Assembly: GCA_002778195.1 (NCBI GenBank)
Contig: PCDI01000007.1
Coordinates: 2,095,337 to 2,159,336 of the forward strand
Origin: Raffaelea ambrosiae
Lineage: Eukaryota; Ascomycota; Sordariomycetes; Ophiostomatales; Ophiostomataceae
Direction of reading: 5' to 3'
DNA: 64,000 bases
Shown: piece by piece, positions 43,307 through 55,631 of the stretch
How positions within the stretch are numbered: position 1 is the first letter of the stretch
How the letters are laid out: each line of letters opens with the position of its first letter
Notes under the pieces: generated by a model
Told to the model about the DNA's origin: nothing
The model's input: only the letters and a program-made list of their open reading frames with translations
Databases searched by the model: none
Position numbers and translations under genes: made by a program

Positions 43307-46300
43307 GATGAAAGTATCCAGAGACGTGATGAGATATTGTGAGCTGGTGTGTAATGAAAAACAAATCTAAGTAGGAGCGGGCAGTCTCCCAAGAAATTCA
43401 AGGACGATGTTGAGTTGAGTATGACGAGGCAAAAGGTTCATCAAAGAAACAGTGGGAATGCCCCATATTTATATCCCAAAGTCTTGAAGGCACCTTTGCC
43501 TTTCTTCAACCCAACCACAACCCCAGACTCCTGTTTTCACTACCCCCCTTCCTCTACAACGAAGACGTCGTCATCACGGACCAGGTTCAGCTAAGATTGG
43601 CCCATGGTTTTAAAACCGCACTCTCTGAGAAGAGAGAAAAGGCCCGCAGTGCCTTCAACTAGTTGCAGCCAGAAGAGTAACCACCTTCCGTTTTGAATGT
43701 TGGCCTGGATGTCTCTTACGTCTCCTCAATGGTAATGCGCGTTTGCCGAACAGTGGATGTGGCCCGAGTGGAAAGAAGTTGAAACATTCGATTTACCTGC
43801 TCTGATTGGGCAAAGAGCCGGCGAAGGAACTCGCAAAGCAACAGAAAGGGACGAACGGGGTCCTTGCATACATCATATCAAAGCTTGTCTTTCATCCACA
43901 AGAATGAACAGAGGTATTTGTTCTTCAGCAATACATTACACGGCATATCTTGGCTGTCTTTGGAGTGGGCCGGAAAACGCCGAGGGAAACGGAGCATGAG
44001 ACGGTGTTTGTGCTAGAAGGGATCGAAACAACTGTAAACATGATGTTGGGGTGTGTGGTCCATTTGACCTGCCCCTTTCCACGAGTGTTTCGTTGTGGGG
44101 ACCAGGGTCCAACGAGGGGCATGATCCTGATGTGACCGTATCATCGCCACGCGCCGTATCGTACACCATAGTTTATGTGTACTTACTTCGAGGTGTCCAG
44201 ACCGCTGAATCGCAATAGTATTACATTTCTACAAAACTTTCCCTCCCCCAAACTGAACACGATGAACATCAACTGAAGGAAGCAATAGTTATATGAATAT
44301 GGGCAGCTCATAAAGTCTTGGCTTCAGTTTGCAAAGCAAGAAACGCTAAGCGCTAATTAGATTGATTTTTGTCGTAGGACTGGAAGTCAAAGCTTACAGC
44401 CCCCCCCTGCGAAAGAAAAGCCCAGCAAGCCAGGAATCCTGCATTTCTCGAATACGTCAGCCTAGATTACAAGGCCAGTGTACTACAAGGCGAAACGTGG
44501 AGACGAGAACGTAACGAAGTACAGCGCGAAAGACGCTGAGCGGCGGATCCGTGACGCAATGCATAAAATATGTACACAGTACGTAAGATTCGTTGACTAT
44601 TGAATTTTGTAGTACTGCTCTTATCGAGGCAGTGTTCTACGAATGGTGGCAGCATTTCGACATGGTTGTTTGTATGACGATAGGCAGGGGCCGGTGCATG
44701 AATTTCAAAATGCATAGCTTGTGATTGAGCAAATAGAATGCGTACGAGATCCGGTAGTTGAGACGAGCGCGTCGAGGCCAAATCAGCCATTAATCGGCAG
44801 CTTGCCTAATTCCGGCAGGTGCTAGCCAGCGAAGTTTCTGATTTGCGCAGCATGCCTGTCGAAATGCAGGGACGGATGAAAGAAGCCACAAGGATTGGAC
44901 GACGCGTGAACAACACCATCAGATTTATCACTACCAATAAATGCCTGCTTCTTCGCACGCCACGAGGTCTACAAACCCGTAGGCATGTTTATGGCCTTCC
45001 GCTTTGGGCGAGCCATTGGGAAAACTCGCACTGATCGGCAAGATAGGGGGAAGGCGATCCTGTGTACATTCGAACAGGCTTGGCGACCGCCCGAGATTGG
45101 GGGCGGATACTCCAGTGTATCCCTCCCAGCCGTTGCGAGGAGGCCTTCGCCTATTTTAGGTTTCTGCTTGGCAAATTCTTGACTCTGCGCTTGTTGCTTG
45201 TTTCTGCTAGATTCTTATTTTAAGGACTCATCTCCGTCGCTGTGGCTGGCTTCATGGGGTTTTACCAGGCTAGTTTATCTGCTCAGCAAGTTGTCGCACG
45301 ATAGCACGTCAGCACAACAGCGCAATAAATCTGCCTCGCGATGTGTTGAGGTGCTATGACTTGTCGCGGCACGCATTTACTGTTTTGCCTCGTTTCGCTC
45401 TACAAATTCAGTGAGCCCACGCGGGGCGTCGACTAGCACCTTGTATTAGTTGGTTAGCTGCATAAGATATCTCGGGTTGTCTCCTACACTTCTCTAGACG
45501 ACCCGCCCTTCCCACAATATGGCAAGATACGCCCGATTACAAACCTCTTCGCTGTATATCACAGAATACCAAGCAGCCTATGGTGTACATGGCGTATCAA
45601 TTCCAGGACAGGAAGGAGCCTGCGCTATGTCAGGTAGACCACTATGCACGATGAGCTTCTGGTACACACGCCATCCCACGCCATTTCCCCTCGTTTTCCT
45701 TAAGCCAATGCTTCGAAAACGACATATCGTAGCACAAGTTGTGTGCAGTTCTCAAAAATTCTTTCGTCTGTACACTGTGCAATGAGCGACGCTGATGCGC
45801 CGTTCGAGGTGATTGTGGCCATTTGCCACAGAGGGCTGAAAAAATTGCCAGAAATGTTCTGTGCTGTAGTCAAGTAACGATGCAGCAGTGGAGCCTGTGT
45901 CATCAGCGTAACCAAGTATTACCCAAGATGGAGGCCGACCGTCCTGATTGCCTACGAAGAAAACGATTGATAATTTGCCAACGAGATTTTGCAAAAAGCT
46001 TTCATATAAATCATGTTTGACCGAAGAACAGATTATTATGGACAAGATAGGGCCCAACACATAAGCACACAGTTGGGGGCCGTGGCAATTTTGTGTGAAC
46101 GGGACGTCGGATCAACCCACATGCAAATACTTGCCTGCCCAACTCCAGAAGAAGAAGTTGGAAAGTCCACATCTCAATACCCACCGCCTGAAATACATGC
46201 GATTACAGAGCAGGATAATTGGCTCCCTCTCTTACTGCTTCCAGACATGTCCGCGCTGTACCAAGACAACTTTGGCAGGTCAGAAGCAGAAAGATGGGCA

Positions 46301-46653
46301 GGCTTCGCCAACGCGCCCGACATGCTATGGTATGCGACTCTAATATTGTCAATGCTGTATCCCATTTTCTCTTCCTCCATGCGGTGAAACTGGCAGACTA
46401 GATCGTCATGCAGCAGCCCCCACCCCCATAGTTCATCTTAAATCTATCAGCACATATCTACACCACCTGCCTGTATTGTACCAAATCAAGCAAGTCACAG
46501 CTGAACATTCGTGTGCTAATTTTCATAGGGAATTCCTCTATGACGTTTTGTGAACTAGCTCCTGACCGGAGAAAGCATTTTGCAGTGGCTCGTAGACTAG
46601 CTATGAGAAGTCCTTGATACAGTTTGCAAATCTACACATTGTAGTTATGCAGA
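43307..46653. other. 3.3-kb gene-poor interval
   Basis: Apart from the peptidase promoter on the left, no gene, RNA or transposon is recognised. ORFs are short (up to about 124 codons) and without family signatures. No long repeat is visible. Confidence 0.4.
43466..43473 (-). promoter_or_regulatory. TATA-like box of the G1 peptidase gene
   Basis: TATAAATA on the minus strand inside GGGATATAAATATGGGG, about 160 bp upstream of the peptidase ATG. A strong TATA box is consistent with a regulated secreted-hydrolase promoter. Position-based inference only. Confidence 0.45.
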
Positions 46654-48507
46654 TCAACGAGTTAAAGCAGCCTCGAATAAGATCCGCAATTGATCTCTCT
46701 CGCGCTCTAGATCTGTGGCCAAGCCGGGTGCGAGCATCAACACACGTGCTTGCGGGATCGTGCCCTCCACTAGATCCTCGATATGCTCTCGACCGAACCC
46801 AAGATCTTTCAGGCCCCTTGGTTGATCGCCTAAAATGTCCAGGAATTTGGAAACAGCTTCACCAAGTATCTCACCTGCACTCTCCCGCTTCGCATTTGTA
46901 ATGTCACAGCCAAAAGCTTCGGCAGCTTGCAGATGTCGATCCGGGTTGGACGGTGCGGTAAACCGGAACACAGCAGGGGCAGAAACGGCAACAGATACAC
47001 CATGAGGAATCAGAGGGCTAGTGACTTCATACCCTTGTTGTGTATATCCGGGATTTTGTCCCGAAATAGGGTAAGACATTCCTGGTTGTATTAGCTTCAA
47101 ACTCTCATCAAAATGTATGTCGTGTCAAATGAAAACATACCGTGGCACAAATGTACACCGGCATTTCCGAAGCCGACGCCCGCAAGGGTAGCGGCAAGAA
47201 GCATCTTATATTGAGCCTCTTCGTCCTCGGGGTCATGTACTGTCCGTGGAAGATACTTGACAACGTCCTTCAAAGCTGCAAACGAGAAGATGTCGCTGAT
47301 AGGATTTGCGCCTTGGTAAGCCGGCCTCAAGATAGGGTTCGACGGGCGAGGGACACGCTCTGTGTATGGAATGGCTGTCCATGATTCTAAGGAATGGCAC
47401 AGCACGTCTAGCCCGGAGCTTGCTTTGACAGCAGACGGCATGGTTGCCGTGTTCAGTGGATCACAAATGCCTAGCAAGGGCTTGAGATTTCTGTGGGCAA
47501 TGCCAGTTTTGGCGCGTTTAGACACCAGATCGAAGATTGCCGTGCCAGTTGTTTCACTTCCAGTGCCGGCAGTGGTGGGGATGGCTATAAGAGGACGGAG
47601 CGGTTTGTCAACAGGTCGTCCATTTCCAAGTGGAGCATTGACAAAGTCAAGAAAATCGGCATCCGGGTAGCACGTGTAAAGGTTCATGAGCTTGGCGGTG
47701 TCCATAACAGAGCCACCACCAACAGCAACAAATGCATCTGGATTGAGCGGCTTAGCCCATGAAATGGCATCCTTAATTCTGGCATTTGGTCAGCTTTCTT
47801 GACTCTGTGGTAAGAAGAGGCGGCGTGATCTACACACGAATTGTCCTTCGGCTCGATCCTCGTTTTATTGAAGACAGAAAACTTGATACCCTCATCTTCA
47901 AGGGCGTTGCGAACTTGAGCCATAGCTCGAAGTTTGTCGACAGTTCCATCGGTAACAACGGCCACATTTTTGGCACCTAGATTCTTGAGATCCATCCCGA
48001 CCTCGCTAGTCACCCCGTTCCCAAAACGTATGGACGAGGCGGCCATTTCAAATGCATATTCCTTCAAGGGGTGCTGCGCTTGCTGTTGCGGTGTGGTATA
48101 TCCGCGCTTCGATGACCGAGAGTATGGACTCAACAGCTTGCGATGCGGGAAGTGGCGGTGGTGATGATGATTAGGGTTGGAGTGGCAAGGACAAGTTGGC
48201 GGATGCGTATACTGAATTGTCCTCAGCAAACTCACTGCCCGAGTTGTTGACTTCGGGAAGCAGATGTCAGTTGTTATTGTTTTCTGGGGTTCCTTCTATG
48301 CCCACTCTCTTCTTGCATCGAGAAACCTCTCATTTCCTGTATGTTGTCCCACATCCGATCCCCGCCATCTCTTCTTTGCCACTCAAATTTTCGTGCCCCA
48401 GCTCCGCTATCGGAGAAGGAACCACTTGAACCGGGTCGAGCAACTTGGACGACGCTGTATTGATCACGAGGACTCACATTTGGTACTACACGTATGGAAG
48501 ATGTCAT
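46654..48507 (-). CDS. Iron-type alcohol dehydrogenase, hydroxyacid-oxoacid transhydrogenase (ADHFE1-like), mitochondrial
   Basis: Four exons: 48507-48478, 48250-47838, 47778-47141, 47081-46654; total 502 residues. The 30-nt first exon (MTSSIRVVPN, donor GTGAGT) is inferred, because the next exon's frame has no ATG; its acceptor CCGAAG follows an AACTGAC branch. The N-terminus is His/Arg/Ser-rich, as in a mitochondrial presequence. Core motifs: YAFEMAASSIRFG, NAD-binding VGGGSVMDTAK (~168-177), PTTAGTGSETTG, DVLCHSLESW and the metal-site GVHLCHGMSYPISG, restored across the last intron. The family transfers hydride between 4-hydroxybutyrate and 2-oxoglutarate, giving D-2-hydroxyglutarate. Product identity is by family; first exon confidence is moderate. 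Confidence 0.88.
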
Positions 48508-49421
48508 TCTGGAAGGTAAAGATAGCCAGGAATTATGTTATGAAGGACGATCAATCGATGTGAAGGAGGAGAGAAAACAGGCATCCGGAACCAAGCTATC
48601 CAAACTAACAATAAACCGACCCCATTAATACCCCCGCAATCCAGTTCTCTCGGCACGACATAACTACCCCGGACAGCCTATCTGATCACGTGATATACAG
48701 CCGGCAATTAACCGTCCCCCAAAGCACACAAACACATAGCCGAATCTACAAATGCGACCAGTACTAATGATAAATAACCAAGCCGATCTTGGACACACCG
48801 GAACTATACATGTGAGGATTTATGCAGCCCGCCAGATCCGTGGTGTTAGAGTATCGGTATCAACACCGTTGGTTTCGCTTCCGGACAGTGCCGTTTTAAA
48901 TGACATGTTTTACTGCTGGCGAAGATTGGCTGGTAACGTTGGTAGACAGGAATATCTAATTTATATATAGAGATTCCGTTCATCTGATATCAAGTTCGCA
49001 ATATTGTACCTTAGGGAACCCTTTTGATATGGCTCTCAATTCGTAGTACTGCCTCCAGGACGACTTTTGGATTGGTAGCTACTGCCTTAGGCAATCTGTG
49101 ACTTAATGGTGACGCATGTTCAAATGCCAACCACAATACCTCTGTGAAGGGTTTACTACGTGTCGAGGAACAGTCAGCGCTGTACAATCACGTGCCGCCT
49201 GAGGAAACGGACACAATTGAGTACGACAAGGGCAGAAAATGTACCAATCTCGGGTTCCCAAACTAGACAAGAGATGACCTCAACATGCGCCAGTAAAGCA
49301 TATAAAACGCTACTGAAATGACACCCAATGGTGACCCATTTGACTGATTGACATAAAGAGTCTGGCGGGAACATCGACCATGGTTTTTCGGTCATACAAG
49401 GCGAGTAAACATAAGGATAGG
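48508..49421. other. Intergenic
   Basis: About 0.9 kb between tandem minus-strand genes. No gene recognised. Confidence 0.4.
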
Positions 49422-50509
49422 CTATAGCAGTACAATATCGGGAATTTCCGCCATATGAACACCACCAACGGGAAGTTTTGTCAAATCCGCCACGTAGCCT
49501 GTCTCAATTTCTGGCCATGGCCCCATTGGCGTGATACCATGAGGATTTATGTCCTTGTGTGATTTGGTATAATTTTCCTTGATATGTCGGAAGTCTGTTG
49601 TCTCCCGAAAACCAGGAACGTCCCAATATAAGTGCTTAAGCCAATTGTGGATCTGTGGGTAGTCGTGTCGAATGGTACCCAGGTTGCACTTGAAGTGTTG
49701 AACATACACGACGTCAAAGCGAATCACCGTGACATATGCCCTGATGTCAAGCTCAGTCAACTCTTTCCCTAAAATATATGGGCCCAGATTGTCGGCAATG
49801 AGCTTCTCCAAGCGGTTCAAGGCAGAAAAAACACGAGACACATTGGTATCGTAGAGATCTTGCGTGGTTGAAAACCCCGCCTTGTACACCCCGATGTTGA
49901 GATCCCGTTGCATCCAAACCGATTCTGCGTCAATACGCCCTCGAAGATGTTCTGGATAGAAGCCCAAGGCGGCTTTACCCTCAGGCAACAGAGAATCGAA
50001 CGCAGTTTGAAGGTTTCTCATTAGTTCATGCGACTCGTTGTTGACGATTGTGGCGCTGCGTTGATCCCATAGCAAAGGTACCGAATAGCGACCGGTATAC
50101 TTGGGATTCGCTTTAAAGTATACCTCATGTAGGTATTTTGCGTGGAAAAGAGGGTCTGGGGTGGCTCCATCGTATTCCAAACTTGTATCAGGGAAGGCCC
50201 AGCCTGGCCAGCCAGACGCATCACCCTTCGGGTACGGTTTCACAATGGTAATGGGAAGCAAGTCCTGGAGGCCCTTGAGGTGACGCACCAGGTTGACACG
50301 GTGGGCAAATGGGCAGAAAAGGCCTTGTACTGTCAGCAGAGAAGCCAACACATTCTTACAGGTGAAAACAAACCAATGTAGAGACGATATCGGTCGGCCT
50401 CTGGCTTGAAAGGACCGTCGTCTGAAATCTCTCCATGCCACGCCTGTGTTGCCCCGGAGAGGTGCTCAGATACTGATGTGAGTGTCGGTCTTACTTCTTG
50501 AGAAGACAT
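49422..50509 (-). CDS. Glutathionyl-hydroquinone reductase (Xi-class GST, ECM4-like)
   Basis: Two exons: 50509-50374 and 50323-49422, phase 1; total 345 residues. The acceptor chosen (GTACAAG) restores RLYIGLFCPFAHRVNLVRHLKGL; an upstream CAG lies directly on the likely branch point. The catalytic Cys49 sits in the thioredoxin-fold N-terminal domain (CPFAHR). WDQRSATIVNNESHELMR is the xi-class glutathione-site signature (usually WD..t.tIVnNES). The helical C-terminal domain includes ELTELDIRAYVTVIRFD and the YPQIHNWLKHLYWDVPGF pattern. The family reductively removes GSH from glutathionyl-hydroquinones in the cytosol. It is divergently transcribed from the monooxygenase, suggesting linked use of quinone or phenolic substrates. 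Confidence 0.92.
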
Positions 50510-51356
50510 AGCGTGGTGGTAATTGCGATACAAAAGATGACTCAGAAAACACGTCCTCGGCTACTTCTGGCTGTCGAGAAAGAGTTGTCTTTTGGGTTTT
50601 CTGTGACGTTATGTCGATTTGTCAGCAACTATGAGACCCAATGGTAGAGTCATGTGACCGATTGCTTTTTGCCATTACGCCGAGAATGCTGTGTACTAAC
50701 TAACTACTATGTAGTTACATAGTATATAGTTCCAGTACCGATAAGAGGCTCGGACAGCGGCCACCTATTTTCAGGTACAACAAACAATCGTACACATCGT
50801 TATAAACTGTGACTCACTTATTACACCTGGAAGCTCTTAAAGATCTGGCATAAAGATGCTGGAAAGAAAACGTTAGATAAGACGAAAATCCACAAAGGTC
50901 AGTTCTGTAAGGTAAATAATACAACGCCAGTATTGAAGAAAGCAGTACGGCTCTTTACTATGCACATGTCCAAACAGACGATGCCAGATTGATTAGATAA
51001 CGGATGATACAGAACGACCTTGCTTCTTTGGTCTTAGTCTGTGTGCTTCGCTAAAGAGTGCCAGAATGGGACGTGCTGCATCAGCTCGTATTCAGCTTTG
51101 TTTGGGACTGTAATAAAAAAAGACAAATAACTTTTCCTGCTCGGTAGTAAAAAGCGTTTCAATTCCGTAAGTCTGCCTAACAGGGGTCTACTGCCAAGGG
51201 AATTGAAGGAGGAACCCGGATGGAGTGTCCGACATAGGACCATCTCAGTGGTATAACTACGAGGCCTCCGCATCAAGATCACAGGCTATTAAGTTCTCAT
51301 TTGACAAGACGCCAACACACTTGTCTATGTACTCATTTGCTTCCAACATTTACACA
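50510..51356. promoter_or_regulatory. Shared divergent promoter, GHR / FAD monooxygenase
   Basis: Bidirectional spacer of 0.85 kb between start codons at 50509 (-) and 51357 (+). It contains an inverted repeat at 50705-50724 and a CGG-N4-CGG motif at 50751-50760, both candidate regulator sites. No gene recognised. Confidence 0.5.
50705..50724. promoter_or_regulatory. Perfect inverted repeat (9-bp arms, 2-bp spacer) in divergent promoter
   Basis: TACTATGTA-GT-TACATAGTA. Dyad symmetry in a promoter serving two genes is compatible with a dimeric regulator site, but it is AT-rich and could be chance. About 20 bp further lies a CGG-N4-CGG direct repeat, the triplet type bound by Zn2Cys6 proteins. 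Confidence 0.4.
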
Positions 51357-53371
51357 ATGACGACTACGAACTCTGGCAACACTGTCGCAGTGATAGGATT
51401 GGGTAAGTCCCATAATTACCACAGTGGCCGACAATGGCCGATAACATGCTCACGAAGCATCCTTGTAGGGGCACTGGGACTTGTCACTTTAAAAAACTTG
51501 ATTGAAGAAGGATTTAGCGTCACTGGGTTCGAGAGAAAGGAGTACGTGGGTGGGCTGTGGAAATTTACCACCGAGCCAACGACATCTGTATTGCCAAGTA
51601 AGTGGATTCCGCGAATGATAACTCATGACTTAGGCAAGAACAACAAGGCCATGCAATAGTAGCTCACCACAGTCTAGCAACTATCACCAATATTTCCAAG
51701 GAAAGGGTAAGTAGCTATATACTATGTATCTGTCCTATAACAGTTTGGATGTTGACACAGTTCTTAAGGGTTGCTTCACAGATTTTCCATTTGCAGACGG
51801 TATGTAAATATGACAAACCATGAGCTTGAACAAAGCCAATCCAACCTAATGGGAAGTCAGACGTTCCTAGTCATATCCCAAGCGCCGACGTCGCATCATA
51901 TCTTGAGTCATACGCAGACCAGTTTCAGCTTCGAAAATTTATGCGCCTGGGGACATCCGTGACAGAAGTGCTGCACGACGACAACAGAGAAAAGTGGATC
52001 ATCAAAACTGCGTCGCGGGCCGAAATAGAGGAGTTTGACAAAATTGTGATTGCTACCGGAATAAACCAAACTGCAAGCATCCCTAAAGTGGAGGGCATCG
52101 AGCTATTTGAGGGAACCGCAATCCATTCCCAGTGGTTTAAAATGTGGTATTTGTCCATCGAGATCTCCGATTGACACCATGCTGACAAGTTACAGACCCG
52201 AAGATTTTAGCGGAAAAAATGTCATCGTCGTCGGCTTGGGAAGTACAGCGGCCGATACTGCCACAGAGCTTGTGGGCCATGCACGTAAGATATACTTGGC
52301 ACATCGTCATGGCGTTTACATTGTATGTGTCCCCTCGTTCTTGACACTTGAAGAATTTGAGATTTTAATACACAGAAGCTTCCACGGAGTATCAATGGCC
52401 AACCTGCCGACCACAGTGTTACGTACAAGATGCTCACTTTCCAGGGCTTCCTCGACCACTGGGTACCAAGTTTGGCGGAACGAATATTTAACCTATTCCT
52501 GAAAAAGTTGCAGAATGATGCTTTCCCAAGCATTTTGCGCAACAAAGAGTGGGGAATCTGGCCGGCACCGTCAATCAAGCAATCTGTGCCAACTGTGAGT
52601 GACGAGATCGTGGCAGCTCTTGAGAGGGCTGATATTGAATCTGTACCTGGGATTTCCCGTATAATTGGTCCTCGGTCTGTACAGCTCGACGGAGCAGGAT
52701 TCCTAAAGACAGACAAGGCTGAAATGCCTATCTGCCTTCATGATATCGACGCTATCATCTTCTGCACCGGATATGCTGCAGATTTGGGCAAGCTGCTGGA
52801 ACCACGTCTCAACCCTTCACGTAACACTACACCCAAATGGGCTATGACTCCAGGATCTCGTGGAAAGCCCCTTCCGCGACTGTACAAGAATCTCATATCC
52901 CTCGACCACCCGCAGTCACTAGCATTTATGGGTGCTGTGGCCTTCCCTACACCAGCTTTTCAACTTTACGATATTGCATCCATGGCGCTAGCTCAAATAT
53001 GGAGTGGTAACGTAAAGTTGCCCTCCCAGGAAGAAATGGAGATTTCAGTGGACAAGCACCACGCCTGGATGTGCAAACTGGCACAAAAAGGTCCAGTGTA
53101 CCCAGGGATGGTCAATCAGAGTGAATGGCTTACTTGGGCTGACGAAATGGCTGGGACTGGTATCGCTGATAACCTGGGATGGGGGCTGCAGTCCTGGAAG
53201 TTTTGGCTAAGAGATCGTGCATTCTATAAGTTATTAACCAGCGGTGTGTACAGCCCACACTTGTATCGGGTGTTTGATGGACGACGGAAAAAGTGGGATG
53301 GAGCACGGTCAGCGATTGAGAAGATGAACCGAGAGGTGTTACTGAAAGGGAGTAAGCCGAAGCAGCTGTAG
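51357..53371 (+). CDS. Flavin-containing monooxygenase-like FAD/NAD(P)-dependent oxidoreductase
   Basis: Seven exons: 51357-51402, 51469-51597, 51678-51706, 51769-51803, 51871-52143, 52196-52322, 52376-53371; phases agree, 544 residues. FAD-binding GLGALG at residues 14-19 is rebuilt across intron 1. The FMO identity motif FxGxxxHxxx(W/Y/F) reads FEGTAIHSQWF near 159-169. The NADPH fold VIVVGLGSTAAD starts near 180. ATG dinucleotide-exit motif DKIVIATGI is present. The enzyme should oxygenate a soft nucleophile (N or S) or a ketone with NADPH and O2. Exons 3 and 4 are only 29 and 35 nt. Start at 51357 gives the usual short N-terminus. Divergent partner of the GHR gene. Confidence 0.88.
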
Positions 53372-54436
53372 GTAAGGCCGCACTTTTCGCTGTGTCACTG
53401 TCGTGCGTGAGAGTCGGGGTGGAACGGCTAATTATGCACACAGAAGTAAATAGAGTCAAAATGGGAATGATTAGATAGTAATTGGCGAAGAGCAGTACGA
53501 TATTCATGTAATATCCTTTCACACAGCCCAACCAGCACTGCGGACGGTTTCGATGGAGATATTGCTCAATTCAAAGCGACATTATCATGGTCCCTGCCCA
53601 GCGTCAAGACTTTTCAGCCTTCCAAACTCTTACAGATGATTCCGGTCCTCGTTTGCCATCTAAGTTTTAGACCACGGATCGCCAAATTGCAGCGTAATAT
53701 GCTTTTCACTCGGGCTGTGTTTTCGGAATACGAGTTACTCTGTGGTCATCTGTTTATCCAGGCCCAAAATAATTGCCATTGTATTGTGTTAGCGAGTGGG
53801 GGAGCATCAATGAGACCTGACAGAAGGTGTCGCTTGCTGTCTAGGCTGCACAGCCAGACAGTCTGCATCACCTTCAGCTAGCTGCGGAAGTGCCTCGGCA
53901 ATTTGTTGACAATATGCAGAGGATCTTGCAGAGCTATCTTGCATGTACAATTGCGGGCAGTGATGCTCATATGACAAAACTTGAACTCGATCTGCTAAGA
54001 AGTACTTCGGCTGGAGCTCGGAAAGGGCACCACTCTCGGCTCAGTAAAGTTTCCGATATTGTGCCCGTCGACATGTCAAGGCTTATGGGCAGCAACTACA
54101 ACTGTTATCAGCCTTGCTGATTCAAATCCAATCACCATTGGAAGTCTCTTCCATAAAAGACTTTCACCCATAACGACGATTGTTGATTCGGTGGCGAACT
54201 TTCCACGACTGGTTATTGAGGGCTATATCGTTGAATACTCGAGGTACAGCGCAAACAACGAACTCGAAATTTGACACGGTCAGGTGGGCAAATACAGGAA
54301 GCGTTCCGCTCTGGCGACAGAAGACGCCATTTGTCCCGTTTCTGGCTAATAGTGTCATGGCGAATTATTGCACATTCGGACATACAAACTGGAAAGTGTA
54401 CGTCAAGAGTTCATTAACTCCTACGGGCTGGGTTGT

Positions 54437-54455
54437 GGGGGGGGGGGGGGGGGGG
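54437..54455 (+). repeat. G19 homopolymer
   Basis: Nineteen consecutive G residues followed by AGGG. The exact length is uncertain in any sequencing technology. It could form a G-quadruplex on the plus strand. Confidence 0.9.
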
Positions 54456-54717
54456 AGGGAATTTGTCACTTCACCTGTGACGAAATTGCTGGCACACCAC
54501 AGTCGAGGACCGTTAACTATCTTGGCACACCACTTAGTGACTTCGACTTTCAATAATAGAAAGTCAAATACAGAGGGAAATAAGGGAAATATAAGTGCAA
54601 TGACTGAATACCGGGCGACTGTCCCAGACAGTCTTCCAAGGTGGCAACTGATAGTTGTTCCACCCTCAAGATTTTTCGGCGAAAAGTTACCTCATGTCAT
54701 CATGCATCGGTGGTTCC

Positions 54718-55137
54718 TCATCGGTGGTTCCTTCGACACAGTTGAGTCTTCTGGAGATGGGATCGCTTAAAGTCCCTGGTGTCTTGACTTTCTTGAGCGA
54801 CCTGTGGAGAAGCTTTGAGATAAGTCAAAGGCTTTGTGGAGGGGAGGGGAAGGAAGCAATTTCGCAGCCGCGGGTAGTCCCAATGCCAGAAATAGTCGAT
54901 CTGGGCCTCCATGGGTCGCAGAAACATAGAACTACACCAGTATTGTTGGACTTCTGCGCGGGCATGTTTGCATTTATTTGACGGCATCTACATTTCGTGG
55001 GATAAATAAAAATGGAGAGAATAATAAACACTTACCAAGTCAAAAAATGCATGCGGCGCATCACTGGCTGACCTAATTTCTCTTGCTGCCATTAGCAAAG
55101 ATGGAGTCGTTTGTGTGCTTGTCCGTCTGTCAGCCAT
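54718..55137 (-). CDS. Weak candidate: small two-exon hypothetical protein
   Basis: Exon 55137-55036 (34 codons from ATG) ends at a consensus GTAAGT donor; a TAG acceptor 48 nt later leads in phase into an 89-codon frame ending at 54718, giving 123 residues. I recognise no domain, and there is no clear branch point. The surrounding interval is decayed, so this may be chance or a remnant. Confidence 0.15.
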
Positions 55138-55631
55138 ATGTAAGTATTTCTTAGTTATTCTAATGAGGTTTGTAGATCGAAGCAACATCTCAAACTGAAT
55201 TTTCAGCTGAATGCAGTTTGTCAAGCTTCCCCGAGTTCGGATAGTTTGGGGCCAAAAACACAATACGGCAACTTTTAATGGAGACAAATAGGGACAGAAC
55301 GTACGTTTCAAGTTTAAGCACAGATTGCGTATGCAAACAACAGAGACACAGCTCTTGCAGCCTTTACAACTCATACTTAGGTAGCCCTACCACAACTCAA
55401 ACTGCCCATAAAAGAGTATGGAGACACTACAAACTGAAGGACGAAATATATCAACGCAACACATCACTTCTGGTGGACCTCCCGCCAGTCCTTCTGGCTT
55501 CGCTGAAAATAGCAAACTATGGGTTGTAATGAACTTATCTTACTACTGTCGCGGCGAATTTTGAGCCGATCGATGGAGACAGAATTCGTTTACTTGGAAG
55601 TGCTCTCTACACTACCACCGTAGAAATTAAG

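Larger units (their letters stand above)
53372..55631. other. 2.3-kb gene-poor interval with a 19-G run
   Basis: AT-rich with no intact recognisable gene. It holds a G homopolymer at 54437-54455 and one weak two-exon candidate listed separately. Lies between the monooxygenase and two pseudogenes, so further decayed coding sequence may be present that I could not recognise. Confidence 0.4.

Noticed and set aside
46013..46387. 124-codon plus-strand ORF in the 43.3-46.6 kb gap
   Set aside because: No signature, no promoter or splice support; flanked by similar-sized random ORFs.
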